Source: Fibrobacter sp. | Lineage (GTDB): Bacteria > Fibrobacterota > Fibrobacteria > Fibrobacterales > Fibrobacteraceae | Direction of reading: 5' to 3' | Assembly (NCBI GenBank): GCA_024398955.1 | Contig: JAKSIG010000011.1 | Span: 1-64,000 of the forward strand | DNA length: 64,000 nucleotides | In this document: in pieces, positions 34,183 through 44,139 of the stretch | Position numbering within the stretch: the first letter of the stretch is position 1 | Layout: every line of letters starts with the position of its first letter | Translations under genes and position numbers: made by a program | The notes under the pieces: generated by a model | Databases searched by the model: none | What the model was told of the DNA's origin: nothing | Seen by the model: the letters and a program-made list of their open reading frames with translations, nothing else

Positions 34183-37100
34183 CTACTTTTTGTGTTTGCT
34201 CTTCTTACGACGAACGCCCCACTTATCCTTAATTTCTTCTTCGATCTTCTTGTCTTCGTAACGAACCACCATCTTGAACTGCACGGTATAAACGCCGGTT
34301 CCTACGAAGCGTCCATGATGATCCTTGAAGTTCCAGTTAACGAAGACCTTCTTGTCGGTTTCTAGACAGTTGCCGCCAAACTTGGGGCCATCACAGGGAA
34401 CCGTAATAATGGTATCGTTCACAAACTGGCCCAGATGATCGAAATAGCTAACAATGAAGGAGATGTCCACATCTTCGGGCTTCAGGGAATCCAGAACGGA
34501 AGGATCATAAGAACCATCCGCGGCAATCTGGGCACGATCGAGAAGCTGCGGCACAAAGCGTTCACCCAGCTGAATCAGCTGTCCCAGGGCACCTTCCTTT
34601 TCTAGATCTTCCTTAGTCGTGGATCCAGGAACATAGCGAAGGTTCACAGAACTTATTGTCTGCAAGGTGTACGTCTTCTTGTCATCCTCGTCAACAACGC
34701 GATCATCATTAGCATCGAAACTACCCATATTGGTGGATTCCACCAAGTGATTCAGCAAGCCGCCGATAATCACCGGCTGGGGATTTTCACCAGCGATATT
34801 GCCATAGTTGTCCTTAAGCACATCGCTCTTGCCCTTGCGAACCAGCAGGGAGTCGCCCGGCATGATGGTAGCAACACCACCATCCAGAATCAATGTTGCA
34901 GACATGCCATCAGCAGACCATTCTATACGAGTCGGGAACAGTTCAATGGTTTCGTCTCCGTGGATGTAGGAGAAGTAATCATCGCCCTTCAGCCCCTTTG
35001 TCATGATGGGTTCAGAGAATACAATCGTAAGGGTATCAGACTTGCGACCGTAACTGAGGGTTGCGCTAGCAACCACAGGCGACATCTTGTCTACCAGCGG
35101 AGCCGTTTCTTCGTTCACGAAGGTTTCGCCAAACACGGAGTAGTAAGTATAGATATTGGCTTCGGGCAGGCCCTCGCCAATGCTCGTTACGCCAGAGGCT
35201 AGCTTCGTTGCAGAATGGACTTCCCAAATAACGCGGGTAGAATCCTTCGGATCTACAACAAGGTCTGCGGGCTGTGCCTGCAGCTGGATAAGCATGCCCC
35301 TATTGCTGTACCACGGGAAGGACATGTATAGGGAATTTTCGATATCCTTCGCAGTAACGCCCTTGTCAAATACGGTTACAATCTGGTCAAGAACGCCATC
35401 GCCATCGGTATCCCAGTATTCCACGTTCTTGGCAGAGGCAAAGCGATCAGCCACCGTTACAGGAACCTCACGGTCATACTCGTCAGAAGTAATATACGGG
35501 AGGTTGCTGAAAGTTACATTAGGATACAGCGATACGCTATCCTTCATGCTTCCCTTCAGGCCAAAGTCCTTTCCTACGAGAATGATAATGTCCTTTGCGG
35601 GCATGAACACTTTCTTGATCTGGGAGGCATCAAAGCCATAGCGTTCCGCCTCTTGCTTCAGCATTACAAGCATTTCAGGTGAGCCAACGTCAACAGGAAC
35701 CAAGTCTATATTGAACTGGAGGAACAGGGAATCCAGGCCCTTGGCGTCGCGAATGGCATAGGCATCCTTAATCACAAAGCTGCCCACTTCAACAATGTCG
35801 GATTCTCTGTAATAGGATGCGCCTGTACCAGCCTTGTCGCCATAGGCAACAAGGGCCTTGGCATCCTTCGGGAACTCACCAACACCAGGCAAGGTAAGGT
35901 CGCTTACATCCACCAGGATGCGATCGCGAGATTCGTTCAGCTTGGGGTTAGTACACTTGATAGTATCCTTACCTACCAGCAGCCAGACATTTTCCAGGAC
36001 GTAGTTGGGAGAAAGGGTATCCTTCAGAAGAACTTCCACATAGTCCAAATCGTTATCACCATCAGTATCCTTGATATAGCCAACACGAGTATCCGGAATA
36101 GGATCGTAGAAGTTGATGTTATCTACGATGATCATTTCAGAGCCACCGAAAATCTTGATAGCACCACCCTTAATGGCTTCGTCGGCAGTAACATAGAAGG
36201 TCGCAGAGCCGTCGGCATTAATCTTGATAGTCTGTTCCTTTGTACCACCATTGGGATCAATCAACTTGACAACAGATTCAGAAACAAGTTTCAGGGAATC
36301 CGCATCGCCAAAGTATTTCTTGACCTTGTCGGCATCCAGTGTCACCGCAACAATTTCTCCGACCTTTGCAGAATCCAGGAGCCCCGTGTTGTAGTGCAGG
36401 TCCATGGGAATGCCGGTCGGCTTATCAGACAATAGATAGTTGTTTCCGTTGATTACAACAATGTTCGGATTACTCGGATCGGCCTTTGTAGGTTCAAGAA
36501 TGACCACGCTAGCAACAACGGAGTCTCCCTTTTCAAAGTCATCGGCAGAAGGATAGTGATCAATTCCATCACCTTCATCCACTTCGTAATCATCGGCACC
36601 GTAATACACGCGAGAAGAACTGGACTTGTCTTCGACATCTTCACCGGAACCTACGTTACGGCTAGAAGAAGAATGGTAGCCAGGCACGTTACCTGCAGAA
36701 CTGCTGGGATCGTCAGAGGAGTCGTTTCCGCTGGAGCCATTAGACCCGCTGCCAGAGGAACCACCATTGCTACCGGAACTTCCGCCAGGAGTTCCGCCAT
36801 TGCTGCTAGACGGTTCATCACCGGAATTGGAGCTGGAAGACTTGCCAGAATCACCCGCACTAGACTTTCCGTCGGAACCACTGGACAAGCCAACAGAACC
36901 GCTGGAACCAACACTACCACTGCTACCAACATTGGCGCTAGAAGATCCCGTACCATTGGAGCTGCTGGATTTAGAAGTGGAACTGCTAGAAGCGATGCTG
37001 CTAGAGGACTCCTTATATTCCACCAAGGAGGAACTGCTCTGGCTAGAGCTGTCCAGGTCGTCATCGGAACCGGTAGATGCATTATCACGGTCCACCAAGA

Positions 37101-38358
37101 CACCCTTAAGAGGAGCCAGGTCGTCCAGATAGTTATCGATCCACTGCACGTGAATCAAGACATTGTCGTTAATGAGCTTTTTGGGATTCGCGGCATAGTC
37201 CACAAAAATCATGTGGCCCGTATTACTTGCAACAAACAAGTGACCATAGCCGTCTACCGTACCCTGGTCAAGACGCCAACCCACTCCAGGCGTTCTGGGT
37301 CCAGACAGATTGGCGGAAGTTTCTTCGAAGAAATGTTCACGAAGGTCGATGTAGGCAACGACCTTGGCCTTCTGCTGCCCATTTTCACGATAGGGCTGAA
37401 TCTGCACAATTCGAGAACCACCGAAAACAAAGATGGTCTTGGAGTAATCATCGTAGGTACCACCATGAGCGCCTTCAAGAGAATCAATCAAGATCTTGGT
37501 TCCAAAGGATTCGATTACCTTATCACCAATCTTGCCCCCATAGGTGCCTATATTCTTCGCAGTTACATCGACGCGAGCGGTATCGGTAAAGTAACCGAAG
37601 TAAGCGTTTGCACTAGCACTCTTACGGCTTTCTGCACTACAGGCTCTTTTGCCACCGTCAGCTTCGCAACCACCACCGGCATAGTCGGAATACGTAAAGA
37701 AGGCCGTACCGGCACCATCCCAGATAATGGTAGACAGCTGATGATGCTGCACGCGGTCCTTGGATGAAGGGCGCAATTTTACCTGGTAGCCCTTTTCGGC
37801 AAAGTTCTTGTCGATGGAGGCTTCCATATCCGTAGAGAAACGGAACAGGTAACCAGGGATGCCTGCGCCCCACAAAATCTTCTGAGTGGGATCCATCATC
37901 AAGTGCCAGAAGCCGCTGGTACTCTGGGCCGGCGTAGCGGTTTTTACAACGCACTTGCCAGAGCCGCCACCTGCGGTCTTGCTCACCTTATAGATATTGG
38001 TACCCTGACCTGCAATCAGCAAATCGCCATCGGGGTGTTCCACAATGCCGTCGGCACCGCCCACGCCATCGCTCTGCTTACAAACCGTCTTCTTATCGGA
38101 GGGTTTCATAAGCAAATAGCCTCTGCCATTATACTGATAGCTGATGCCCTTGACGCGGTCACCTTCTTTGTCGTACTCGTACTTGGTGTAGTACAGTGTA
38201 GCCTGAGAGGCTCCATGGGGAACAATATCGCCAATCTGCTGGATCCAAATACCAGTAGCGGGATTTTCCGGAGCGGATATAGTAGGCGTTGCCGCCATGG
38301 CGGAACCGGTAGCCATGAGCAGTAGCATCGCAGTGATGTAATTCGACATCTTCATCAT
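34183..38358 (-). CDS. Very large secreted modular protein with serine-rich linker
   Basis: This 1391-residue protein has a signal peptide (to about GSAMA), an N-terminal part of about 400 residues with propeller-like repeats (GGADGIVEHPDGDLLIAG, GHLFVASNTGHMIFVDY), and a serine/glycine-rich low-complexity linker (about 430-590). A beta-rich C-terminal part carries D-x-DGD-x-x-D repeats (DTDGDNDLDYV, DTDGDGVLDQI), a KSDTLTIVFSEPI module and a final FlgD/CHU-like segment (VFVNWNFKDHHGRFVGTGVYTVQF) ending in basic residues (KKSKHKK). Function is unknown; adhesion or surface display is plausible. The ATG at 38358 has AGAGG upstream. It follows the 899-residue relative by 23 bases, forming a two-gene operon. 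Confidence 0.85.
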   Translation of the reverse strand: MMKMSNYITAMLLLMATGSAMAATPTISAPENPATGIWIQQIGDIVPHGASQATLYYTKYEYDKEGDRVKGISYQYNGRGYLLMKPSDKKTVCKQSDGVGGADGIVEHPDGDLLIAGQGTNIYKVSKTAGGGSGKCVVKTATPAQSTSGFWHLMMDPTQKILWGAGIPGYLFRFSTDMEASIDKNFAEKGYQVKLRPSSKDRVQHHQLSTIIWDGAGTAFFTYSDYAGGGCEADGGKRACSAESRKSASANAYFGYFTDTARVDVTAKNIGTYGGKIGDKVIESFGTKILIDSLEGAHGGTYDDYSKTIFVFGGSRIVQIQPYRENGQQKAKVVAYIDLREHFFEETSANLSGPRTPGVGWRLDQGTVDGYGHLFVASNTGHMIFVDYAANPKKLINDNVLIHVQWIDNYLDDLAPLKGVLVDRDNASTGSDDDLDSSSQSSSSLVEYKESSSSIASSSSTSKSSSSNGTGSSSANVGSSGSVGSSGSVGLSSGSDGKSSAGDSGKSSSSNSGDEPSSSNGGTPGGSSGSNGGSSGSGSNGSSGNDSSDDPSSSAGNVPGYHSSSSRNVGSGEDVEDKSSSSRVYYGADDYEVDEGDGIDHYPSADDFEKGDSVVASVVILEPTKADPSNPNIVVINGNNYLLSDKPTGIPMDLHYNTGLLDSAKVGEIVAVTLDADKVKKYFGDADSLKLVSESVVKLIDPNGGTKEQTIKINADGSATFYVTADEAIKGGAIKIFGGSEMIIVDNINFYDPIPDTRVGYIKDTDGDNDLDYVEVLLKDTLSPNYVLENVWLLVGKDTIKCTNPKLNESRDRILVDVSDLTLPGVGEFPKDAKALVAYGDKAGTGASYYRESDIVEVGSFVIKDAYAIRDAKGLDSLFLQFNIDLVPVDVGSPEMLVMLKQEAERYGFDASQIKKVFMPAKDIIILVGKDFGLKGSMKDSVSLYPNVTFSNLPYITSDEYDREVPVTVADRFASAKNVEYWDTDGDGVLDQIVTVFDKGVTAKDIENSLYMSFPWYSNRGMLIQLQAQPADLVVDPKDSTRVIWEVHSATKLASGVTSIGEGLPEANIYTYYSVFGETFVNEETAPLVDKMSPVVASATLSYGRKSDTLTIVFSEPIMTKGLKGDDYFSYIHGDETIELFPTRIEWSADGMSATLILDGGVATIMPGDSLLVRKGKSDVLKDNYGNIAGENPQPVIIGGLLNHLVESTNMGSFDANDDRVVDEDDKKTYTLQTISSVNLRYVPGSTTKEDLEKEGALGQLIQLGERFVPQLLDRAQIAADGSYDPSVLDSLKPEDVDISFIVSYFDHLGQFVNDTIITVPCDGPKFGGNCLETDKKVFVNWNFKDHHGRFVGTGVYTVQFKMVVRYEDKKIEEEIKDKWGVRRKKSKHKK
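36600..37075. repeat. Low-complexity serine/glycine-codon tract
   Basis: Within the 1391-residue protein this stretch encodes runs of Ser with Gly, Asn and Asp (SSSSIASSSSTSKSSSS, SSGSNGGSSGSGSNGSSG). Such linkers separate domains in Fibrobacter surface proteins. The repetitive DNA may vary in length between strains. Confidence 0.8.
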
Positions 38359-38381
38359 ATCAGTAACCTCTGAAAAAATCT

Positions 38382-41081
38382 CTAGCGATGGGTCGCAGTG
38401 ACACCCCATCTAAAGACTCTTTCAACCTTAAAATCTTCTTCTGCGCCAAATACCTTGATATTGAACTTAGCCAGATACAATCCTACTCCTACCTTGCGCC
38501 CATTATCAGCACGCATGTTCCAACGGACATACAGCTTATCGGGATTTTCGAGGCAGTTACCATCAAAGAACGGATCGTCGCAATCGATGCGACCAGAAGC
38601 ACTTCCAACGAAGGCACCTAAATTCGTATACACATAAAGTTCCCACTTAAGACCGATCTTCTTTACGTCGGCCTTAAGCACGCCATTGGAGTCCGCCTTC
38701 ATGATGGTAGAAAAGCCAACATCCATCAGCACGCCGAGTGAAGCTTTCTGTTCTTCGCTCAAGCCCGACTTTACATGATCAATGGTAAATGGCTTTACGC
38801 GGGAGCTCAGTTCTTCGGCGCGAGTAAGATCAGCCATGGAGGTTGTCTTCATCACCACGCGAGGGTCGCCCTTTACCATCGTTGCAGGTATGCCCGCAGA
38901 AGCGATATTTCCGTTAGCATCCTTAATTTTAGACGCAGAACCAAAGCGAATGGAATCTGCAGGATTCATGCGTCCAGTCAAGTCATCGCCAGCTTCCATC
39001 AAGAAGGTAACGACACGGCCATCGTCACTCCAGACGGCATCGCCAAGATCGTAATGGACCCAGGCGCCATCCACATAAAATTCCAGCCAGTCGTCATCCA
39101 CATCGCCATCCAGCTTTACAGGTTCGGAGAATGTGATGCGGAAACGGTCCGGTTCCATTTCCTGGAAGGATTCGGGATTCAGGAAGTTTCCTGAAATCAC
39201 AGGAGGCATGGAATCGTTTATATCGCACTCAGACTCTTCCAGAATTTCCTTACCGTCGACGGTAACCTTGTTCACCAGCTTTGCATAGCCATACTCCACC
39301 TTGCCACCGTCAGAGTAAGACTTGTCGATGGAGGTAAGCATCTTCTTCACATCATATTCAGCGGCATCAATAGAATAGCCAACCCTATTACCACCATCCA
39401 TGATTACCAGATCCTTTACATCGGGAACGATGGCCACAAGTTTTCCGCTGTTATCTAGCCAGTAGAAGGTCAGCTCCATGTTCTTAAGGTCTTCTTCGGT
39501 GATAGGCATATCGAAGCCAACAAAGACACTATCCATACGGCCATCGCCATCCCTATCAAAAAAGCCGTTATCGTCCTTATCCATGTAGACACGACCCGAG
39601 TTCTTTACAGGAACAGCCTGATTGTTTTTTGCCGTAGGAATGCCAGATGCAGCCGTCAGAATTCCGTCGGGACACTTTTCCTTATTGCAGAAGGTTTCAA
39701 TCTTCAGCATGTCGCCTACAGAAACAGAACCTGCAGCTACAGCAAATTTCCAAATGGCACCATCCTTCTTAACGGCAGTCACTTCAATAGAAGATCCCTC
39801 CAGCAGCAAGCCCCGACCTTCGGTCCAGGACGAATCCATAATCTTGCTAAAGCGAACCACGAGAGTATCAGATTTACCATTGCCCTTAATGAGGGATGCC
39901 GTACGAATAACTGCACCGATGCTGTCTAGCAAGTCTGTCGAAAGCGTATCGCTACGTTCTGCCAAGGGAGACTTTACAAAAGCTTTCATTACGCCCACAG
40001 CAGAATCGCCCTGCAATTCTGCATGTGCGTCGGGCAAGCCATAAACCTTGCCATTCTGCTTGACATCGCCAGCGTAGGTAATAAACTTTTCCGACTTCGG
40101 CCAGCTGTAGTAGAAGTTCTCCACAGACACCGAATCCATATTGCCGCCAAACCAGGTGGCAATGCTGTCGCCAACGCCATCGCCATCGGTATCGAAAATA
40201 GCAGCCTTAGACAAAGTCGGCATATCCTGGCCAGCAAACACAATGCTACCGGGGAACTTTTCACTGACAATGAACTTTGGATTTCCGTCAGAATCCTTGC
40301 CGTCTTCAAAACCTTCAAGAGCAAAGGAGGACCCGTTTACGGATTTGGTTGCCACAATCTTAAAACTGCCCATTCCCTTTACCAAATCTAGACGGATAGT
40401 TCCATCACTCTGCTTGAGAGAAGTTCCTCCCATACTCAGGAACTGCAGATTGTCATCCTCATCGAAAGAGTCGAAGTAGAAGGTCTTGTCTAGCGTAGAA
40501 TCGGTTCTGGTCTTTTGGGGTCCCACAGGAATCACAGCACGGACATCAACCTCAATTTCATCGCCCACCACACGTTCCAGGATATCACGATCCGTGACGA
40601 CCTTGCCATCGATGGAGTATTCCAGTTCTGGAGCATAAAAACTGTAGACCAGGTTTACCAGTGGATCCGGGTCATCTTCGCGCATGGCAGTACCCAGCTG
40701 ATAATTGTAGTAGGGGTAATTTCCGGTAACACGAATGTTCACCAGTCCCGAATCCTTGTCAGACTTTACTGGAGTCATGTTCTTGATTTCAGAGGAGTCT
40801 GCTGCCAAAAACGCCCTGACGGTATCCTTGCTCACCTTCCTTGGAAGGTAAACCAGGAATTCCTTATCGGGAAGAGCATTCTTCTTGATGATGGCGCTAT
40901 CCGGGTCAACCACATAAAGCTGGGCACCACGAGTGGACCAGATACGGTAATACTTGCAACGCACATCAGGTTTATCCTTGAAGTTGACGCAGTCCACATC
41001 ATCAGCCCAAACAGCCGTCGAAAAAATCGACAGAAGCATCAGCGCCAGGATAACGGAAATATGTCCCTTAAGGAACTGCAT
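38382..41081 (-). CDS. Large secreted protein with D-x-DGDG repeats
   Basis: This 899-residue protein has a signal peptide (MQFLKGHISVILALMLLSIFSTAVWA) and is beta-rich throughout. It contains DTDGDGVGDSI and DRDGDGRMDSV calcium-loop-like motifs, two KSDTLVVRFSK / RFRITFSEPV modules and a C-terminal FlgD/CHU-like segment (LYVRWNMRADNGRKVGVGLYLAKF). All three recur in the downstream 1391-residue protein, so the two share modules by descent. It lacks the serine-rich linker and the N-terminal propeller-like part. The start at 41081 begins the signal peptide; 19 upstream codons are open. Role unknown; a secreted surface structure made with its neighbour is an inference. Confidence 0.85.
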   Translation of the reverse strand: MQFLKGHISVILALMLLSIFSTAVWADDVDCVNFKDKPDVRCKYYRIWSTRGAQLYVVDPDSAIIKKNALPDKEFLVYLPRKVSKDTVRAFLAADSSEIKNMTPVKSDKDSGLVNIRVTGNYPYYNYQLGTAMREDDPDPLVNLVYSFYAPELEYSIDGKVVTDRDILERVVGDEIEVDVRAVIPVGPQKTRTDSTLDKTFYFDSFDEDDNLQFLSMGGTSLKQSDGTIRLDLVKGMGSFKIVATKSVNGSSFALEGFEDGKDSDGNPKFIVSEKFPGSIVFAGQDMPTLSKAAIFDTDGDGVGDSIATWFGGNMDSVSVENFYYSWPKSEKFITYAGDVKQNGKVYGLPDAHAELQGDSAVGVMKAFVKSPLAERSDTLSTDLLDSIGAVIRTASLIKGNGKSDTLVVRFSKIMDSSWTEGRGLLLEGSSIEVTAVKKDGAIWKFAVAAGSVSVGDMLKIETFCNKEKCPDGILTAASGIPTAKNNQAVPVKNSGRVYMDKDDNGFFDRDGDGRMDSVFVGFDMPITEEDLKNMELTFYWLDNSGKLVAIVPDVKDLVIMDGGNRVGYSIDAAEYDVKKMLTSIDKSYSDGGKVEYGYAKLVNKVTVDGKEILEESECDINDSMPPVISGNFLNPESFQEMEPDRFRITFSEPVKLDGDVDDDWLEFYVDGAWVHYDLGDAVWSDDGRVVTFLMEAGDDLTGRMNPADSIRFGSASKIKDANGNIASAGIPATMVKGDPRVVMKTTSMADLTRAEELSSRVKPFTIDHVKSGLSEEQKASLGVLMDVGFSTIMKADSNGVLKADVKKIGLKWELYVYTNLGAFVGSASGRIDCDDPFFDGNCLENPDKLYVRWNMRADNGRKVGVGLYLAKFNIKVFGAEEDFKVERVFRWGVTATHR

Positions 41082-41235
41082 TGTAAACCTCAATCCAAAA
41101 CAAAAATCTTTATCAAAAAAACTGCAAAAAATTTGCATTCATGAAAACGCAAACTCTCGTTTACAAAGATATGTTTTTTTAAGGCAAATGCACTAGGCAA
41201 ATCCCACTCTGTGACTTGAATCTCAAGCCTTCTAC

Positions 41236-41259
41236 CAACTTCCCCTATTCCAAGTTGGA
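41236..41259 (-). terminator. Possible terminator after hemW
   Basis: CCAACTT pairs with AAGTTGG around a 10-base loop directly after the hemW stop. The T-run is poor. Confidence 0.4.
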
Positions 41260-42387
41260 CTATAGATTTGCGAGATCTGTAACCACATCATCCATGAAGA
41301 TCCAGCCACGACCTTCAAGACGCAAGAATCCATCTTGAATCTTTATAAAATTCTTCTGGATCCATTTTTCGTAGGCGCTTTCGGGAATGACAACGCCAAG
41401 TTTTTCCAGTGCCCTTAAATCTAGCCCCTGCTTCTGCCTCATGGATAGCCAAATGAACTCCATAAGGATATCATCTCTTTCGAGATGATCCACATTCAAC
41501 ATGGAATCGGGAGAACCGCAGCACACAAAATCGCGCCAGCGAGGATACATTTCGGGAGCATAAAAGCGATCTGAGCCAATGTAGCTGTGAGCCCCTGGAC
41601 CAAAGCCAATATACTCGCCGCGATTCCAGTAACTTCTATTGTGAACACTCTCGAACCCAGGCCTTGCAAAATTCGAAACCTCGTAGCGCATAACTCCTTT
41701 ACGTTCAAGAAGTTCCACGCCCTTTAAATACATTTCCTCGTACAGGTTTTCATCAACAGACAGCGTTCCCTTTGAAACCTTCTGCCCCAGTCTCGAGCGA
41801 GGGGAAACTGTCAACCCATAAAAGCTCACATGGTTCAGCCCGTAGTCCGAAAGCCGGTCCACATCGCTCAAAAAGGATGCTACGGTTTGCCCCGGCAAAT
41901 CGAACATCAGGTCTCCGGAAACCTGCATTTTCGTAGAAATCAGACGATCCAGAGCCTTGAGACCTGCCTCCACAGAATGGGAACGACCGATGCGCTGCAA
42001 AAGTTCGGGATCAAAGGTCTGCAACCCCAGACTAAACCGCCTCACGCCCAGATTCAGGGCATTTTCCACAGTTTCATCGCAGGTGGATTCCGGATTGAAT
42101 TCCATGGAAACTTCCTTTAGCCCGTCCACAAGGACTCCAGAAGATTTCAGGCATTCAAAAATCTGCTTTAAGCAGTCGGCTGGCAAAATCGAGGGAGTCC
42201 CCCCTCCCAGATACAGCGTTTCCGCCTTAGACAGCAACCCGGGATTACGAAGGCCGAAGGATTCTATCTGACGGCATAACAAGTCGGAATATTCCTGATA
42301 TAGTTTCGGGAACGCGGGCATTACGCGAAAATCGCAGTAATCGCACACCTTGGCGCAAAAAGGGACGTGTATGTAAATTCCGAACAT
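41260..42387 (-). CDS. hemW: Radical SAM protein HemW (coproporphyrinogen oxidase-like)
   Basis: The 375-residue protein has the radical SAM cysteine motif CAKVCDYC at the N-terminus (IYIHVPFCAKVCDYCDFRV), LYLGGGTPSIL, EFNPEST, the RFSLGLQTFDPELLQRIGRSHS stretch and a C-terminal HemN-like domain. The CxxxCxYCDF form marks HemW, which is thought to handle haem insertion, rather than the true oxidase HemN. It stands alone on the minus strand, divergent from the small membrane protein gene at 42446. Confidence 0.9.
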   Translation of the reverse strand: MFGIYIHVPFCAKVCDYCDFRVMPAFPKLYQEYSDLLCRQIESFGLRNPGLLSKAETLYLGGGTPSILPADCLKQIFECLKSSGVLVDGLKEVSMEFNPESTCDETVENALNLGVRRFSLGLQTFDPELLQRIGRSHSVEAGLKALDRLISTKMQVSGDLMFDLPGQTVASFLSDVDRLSDYGLNHVSFYGLTVSPRSRLGQKVSKGTLSVDENLYEEMYLKGVELLERKGVMRYEVSNFARPGFESVHNRSYWNRGEYIGFGPGAHSYIGSDRFYAPEMYPRWRDFVCCGSPDSMLNVDHLERDDILMEFIWLSMRQKQGLDLRALEKLGVVIPESAYEKWIQKNFIKIQDGFLRLEGRGWIFMDDVVTDLANL

Positions 42388-42445
42388 TGCTTACAACAAA
42401 AACTTCTAATTTTATGGTGATTTTTTAGGAAATTTAGATTATATA

Positions 42446-42631
42446 ATGAACATGGAGAACAACGAAAAAAAGAATTGGAAAAAGAAAATGAAGAAGCGGC
42501 TGCCGCTCCTGGTTTTCTTGACGCTTTCCACTATCATTTTTTTCTTGGCCTCGACTCTGCTTTTGGATGATTCCTACAAGGACATCATCATTATTGCCAT
42601 GATTTGGGCATTGCCACTGTTCATTCATTAA
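42446..42631 (+). CDS. Small membrane protein of 61 residues
   Basis: I recognise no family. A strongly basic N-terminus (KKNWKKKMKKR) is followed by two hydrophobic segments (LPLLVFLTLSTIIFFLASTLLL and IIIIAMIWALPLFI) joined by DDSYKD. It ends ten bases before the adenylate cyclase gene and is likely co-transcribed with it. ATGs occur at 42446 and 42452, the latter with GAACATGG upstream. TATATAAT lies directly before the first. A true gene is likely but not certain. Confidence 0.6.
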   Translation: MNMENNEKKNWKKKMKKRLPLLVFLTLSTIIFFLASTLLLDDSYKDIIIIAMIWALPLFIH

Positions 42632-42641
42632 CGGGTTCTGT

Positions 42642-43718
42642 ATGGCAATGACACGACTGACACAGCGCAAGTTCAAGGCAATTTGCTTCTACATTTTTTC
42701 GTGGGTTTTCGTTTCGATGTGCGCCACGGCGCTTTCTATGTACGGAACAAACCAGGAAATAGACACAACCCGTCTCATTTTTATGCTGCAGCTGTCCCTT
42801 TTCACAGGTCTGTCACACGGTATTTACGACGTGGTGATCCTGCAAGACGAAATGGATAGCCGCCCCGTTGTTGCAGCCCTGCTAATCCGCTCCTGGTTCT
42901 TTATGGCCAGCATCTGCGCCAACATGGCCCTATGCATTCTCATCTGGGATATCGACAACAGCGAGGGGCTAATTAATGCAGCCGCCATGCAGCACATCGT
43001 AGAGTTCTTCAAGCTGCACGACAACCAGGTCCTAGTATTCTCGCTGTTCCTGCTAGGTCATTTAATTACCTTCGTACGTTCCGTACACAAAAAATTTGGT
43101 TCCCGAGTCTTTGTAAACACACTTCTGGGAAAATACCAGGATGCCGTAGAAGAAGACCTGATTTTCATGTTTATTGACCTGAAAAGTTCCACCACCATTT
43201 GCGAAGAACTGGGCAATATCAAGTACAGCAACTTTATTAGAGACTACTACAAGCTTCTTTCGAACTGCTGTGAAGAAAACCATGGCGAAATATACCAGAT
43301 TGCCGGCGACGGAGCCTTCTTGACCTGGAAAACCAGCGCATGCCGCCACAAGGCAAGACCCCTGAACTGCTTCTTTGACTTTAAGGAATGTCTTGCACAT
43401 ACCCGCAGTCGTTTTTTGCGCCGTTACGGAATAGCCCCGGACTTTAAGGCCGCTGCCCATTGCGGTAAGGTGATCGCCACCGAAGTCGGCAACTTCGGCA
43501 GCGAAATGGCCTATCACGGCGACGTTCTGAATACAACCGCAAGAATCCAGACCCTCTGTTCAAAGCTTGGCCAGGACTTTCTCATTTCGGAAGACCTCTT
43601 TGCAAAGCTGCCGCTCCCCCTTCCCCACAAATTTCTATGCACGAAATGCGGGCTTTTTGAACTCCGCGGCAAGAAAAACGGCACTTTAATCTTCTCGCTG
43701 CAGATGCCTGAAGCCTAA
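42642..43718 (+). CDS. Membrane-bound class III adenylate/guanylate cyclase
   Basis: The 358-residue protein has four N-terminal membrane segments (to about residue 150) and a class III cyclase domain: first metal-binding aspartate in FMFIDLKSSTTICEELG, second in YQIAGDGAFLTW, and the transition-state motif HGDVLNTTARIQ. It should make cyclic AMP (or GMP) in response to a signal sensed in or at the membrane. The preceding 61-residue membrane protein may be a partner. Nucleotide specificity cannot be decided by eye. Confidence 0.9.
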   Translation: MAMTRLTQRKFKAICFYIFSWVFVSMCATALSMYGTNQEIDTTRLIFMLQLSLFTGLSHGIYDVVILQDEMDSRPVVAALLIRSWFFMASICANMALCILIWDIDNSEGLINAAAMQHIVEFFKLHDNQVLVFSLFLLGHLITFVRSVHKKFGSRVFVNTLLGKYQDAVEEDLIFMFIDLKSSTTICEELGNIKYSNFIRDYYKLLSNCCEENHGEIYQIAGDGAFLTWKTSACRHKARPLNCFFDFKECLAHTRSRFLRRYGIAPDFKAAAHCGKVIATEVGNFGSEMAYHGDVLNTTARIQTLCSKLGQDFLISEDLFAKLPLPLPHKFLCTKCGLFELRGKKNGTLIFSLQMPEA

Positions 43719-43785
43719 AAAAAGAGAATGGCTGCATTTTTCCGTCTCTTTCAAGAAAAAAAATCATTTTTTTCTTCAACATCCC

Positions 43786-43814
43786 TTTACAGCTCAAAAA
43801 TAATTAGCTATATA
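43786..43814 (+). promoter_or_regulatory. Sigma-70 promoter of tRNA-Gly copy 1
   Basis: TTTACA (43786-43791), a 17-base spacer and TATATA (43809-43814) give an almost ideal housekeeping promoter 11 bases before the tRNA. The identical promoter precedes copy 2 on the other strand. Confidence 0.8.
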
Positions 43815-43825
43815 TGGGCTACCCC

Positions 43826-43898
<73 letters not shown>

Positions 43899-43910
43899 CT
43901 AAAAAAGAAA

Positions 43911-43941
43911 AAGCTCCACCTTGTGGGGCTTTTCTTTTTTT
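43911..43941 (+). terminator. Terminator after tRNA-Gly copy 1
   Basis: AAGCTCCAC pairs with GTGGGGCTT (one G-T pair), followed by a long T-rich run. Confidence 0.85.
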
Positions 43942-43953
43942 AATGCGAGGTGT

Positions 43954-43984
43954 GGGACCGGACCCTCGAAGAGGGTGCGGCATT
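43954..43984 (+). repeat. 31-base repeat downstream of tRNA-Gly copy 1
   Basis: The sequence beginning GGGACCGGACCCTCGAAGAG is repeated exactly, inverted, at 50292-50322 beyond the other tRNA-Gly. It contains the hairpin ACCCTC/GAGGGT. Confidence 0.85.
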
Positions 43985-44139
43985 ATTTGGCTCGTGGGCG
44001 AAGCCCGTGGAGGCAAATAATGAGCTTACGGCGAAGCCGTGAGCCCGAAGGGTGAGTGAGCAGCCCTGCGAAGCAGGGGGACTGCGAACGAACAGTCCCT
44101 TTTCCTGCCTTACGGCGTCCGCAGTTGCACTCGGTCATA

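Noticed and set aside
36556..37767. 403-codon plus-strand frame across the serine-rich linker
   Set aside because: Antisense of the low-complexity Ser/Gly tract; composition (Thr/Ala/Arg repeats) is not protein-like.
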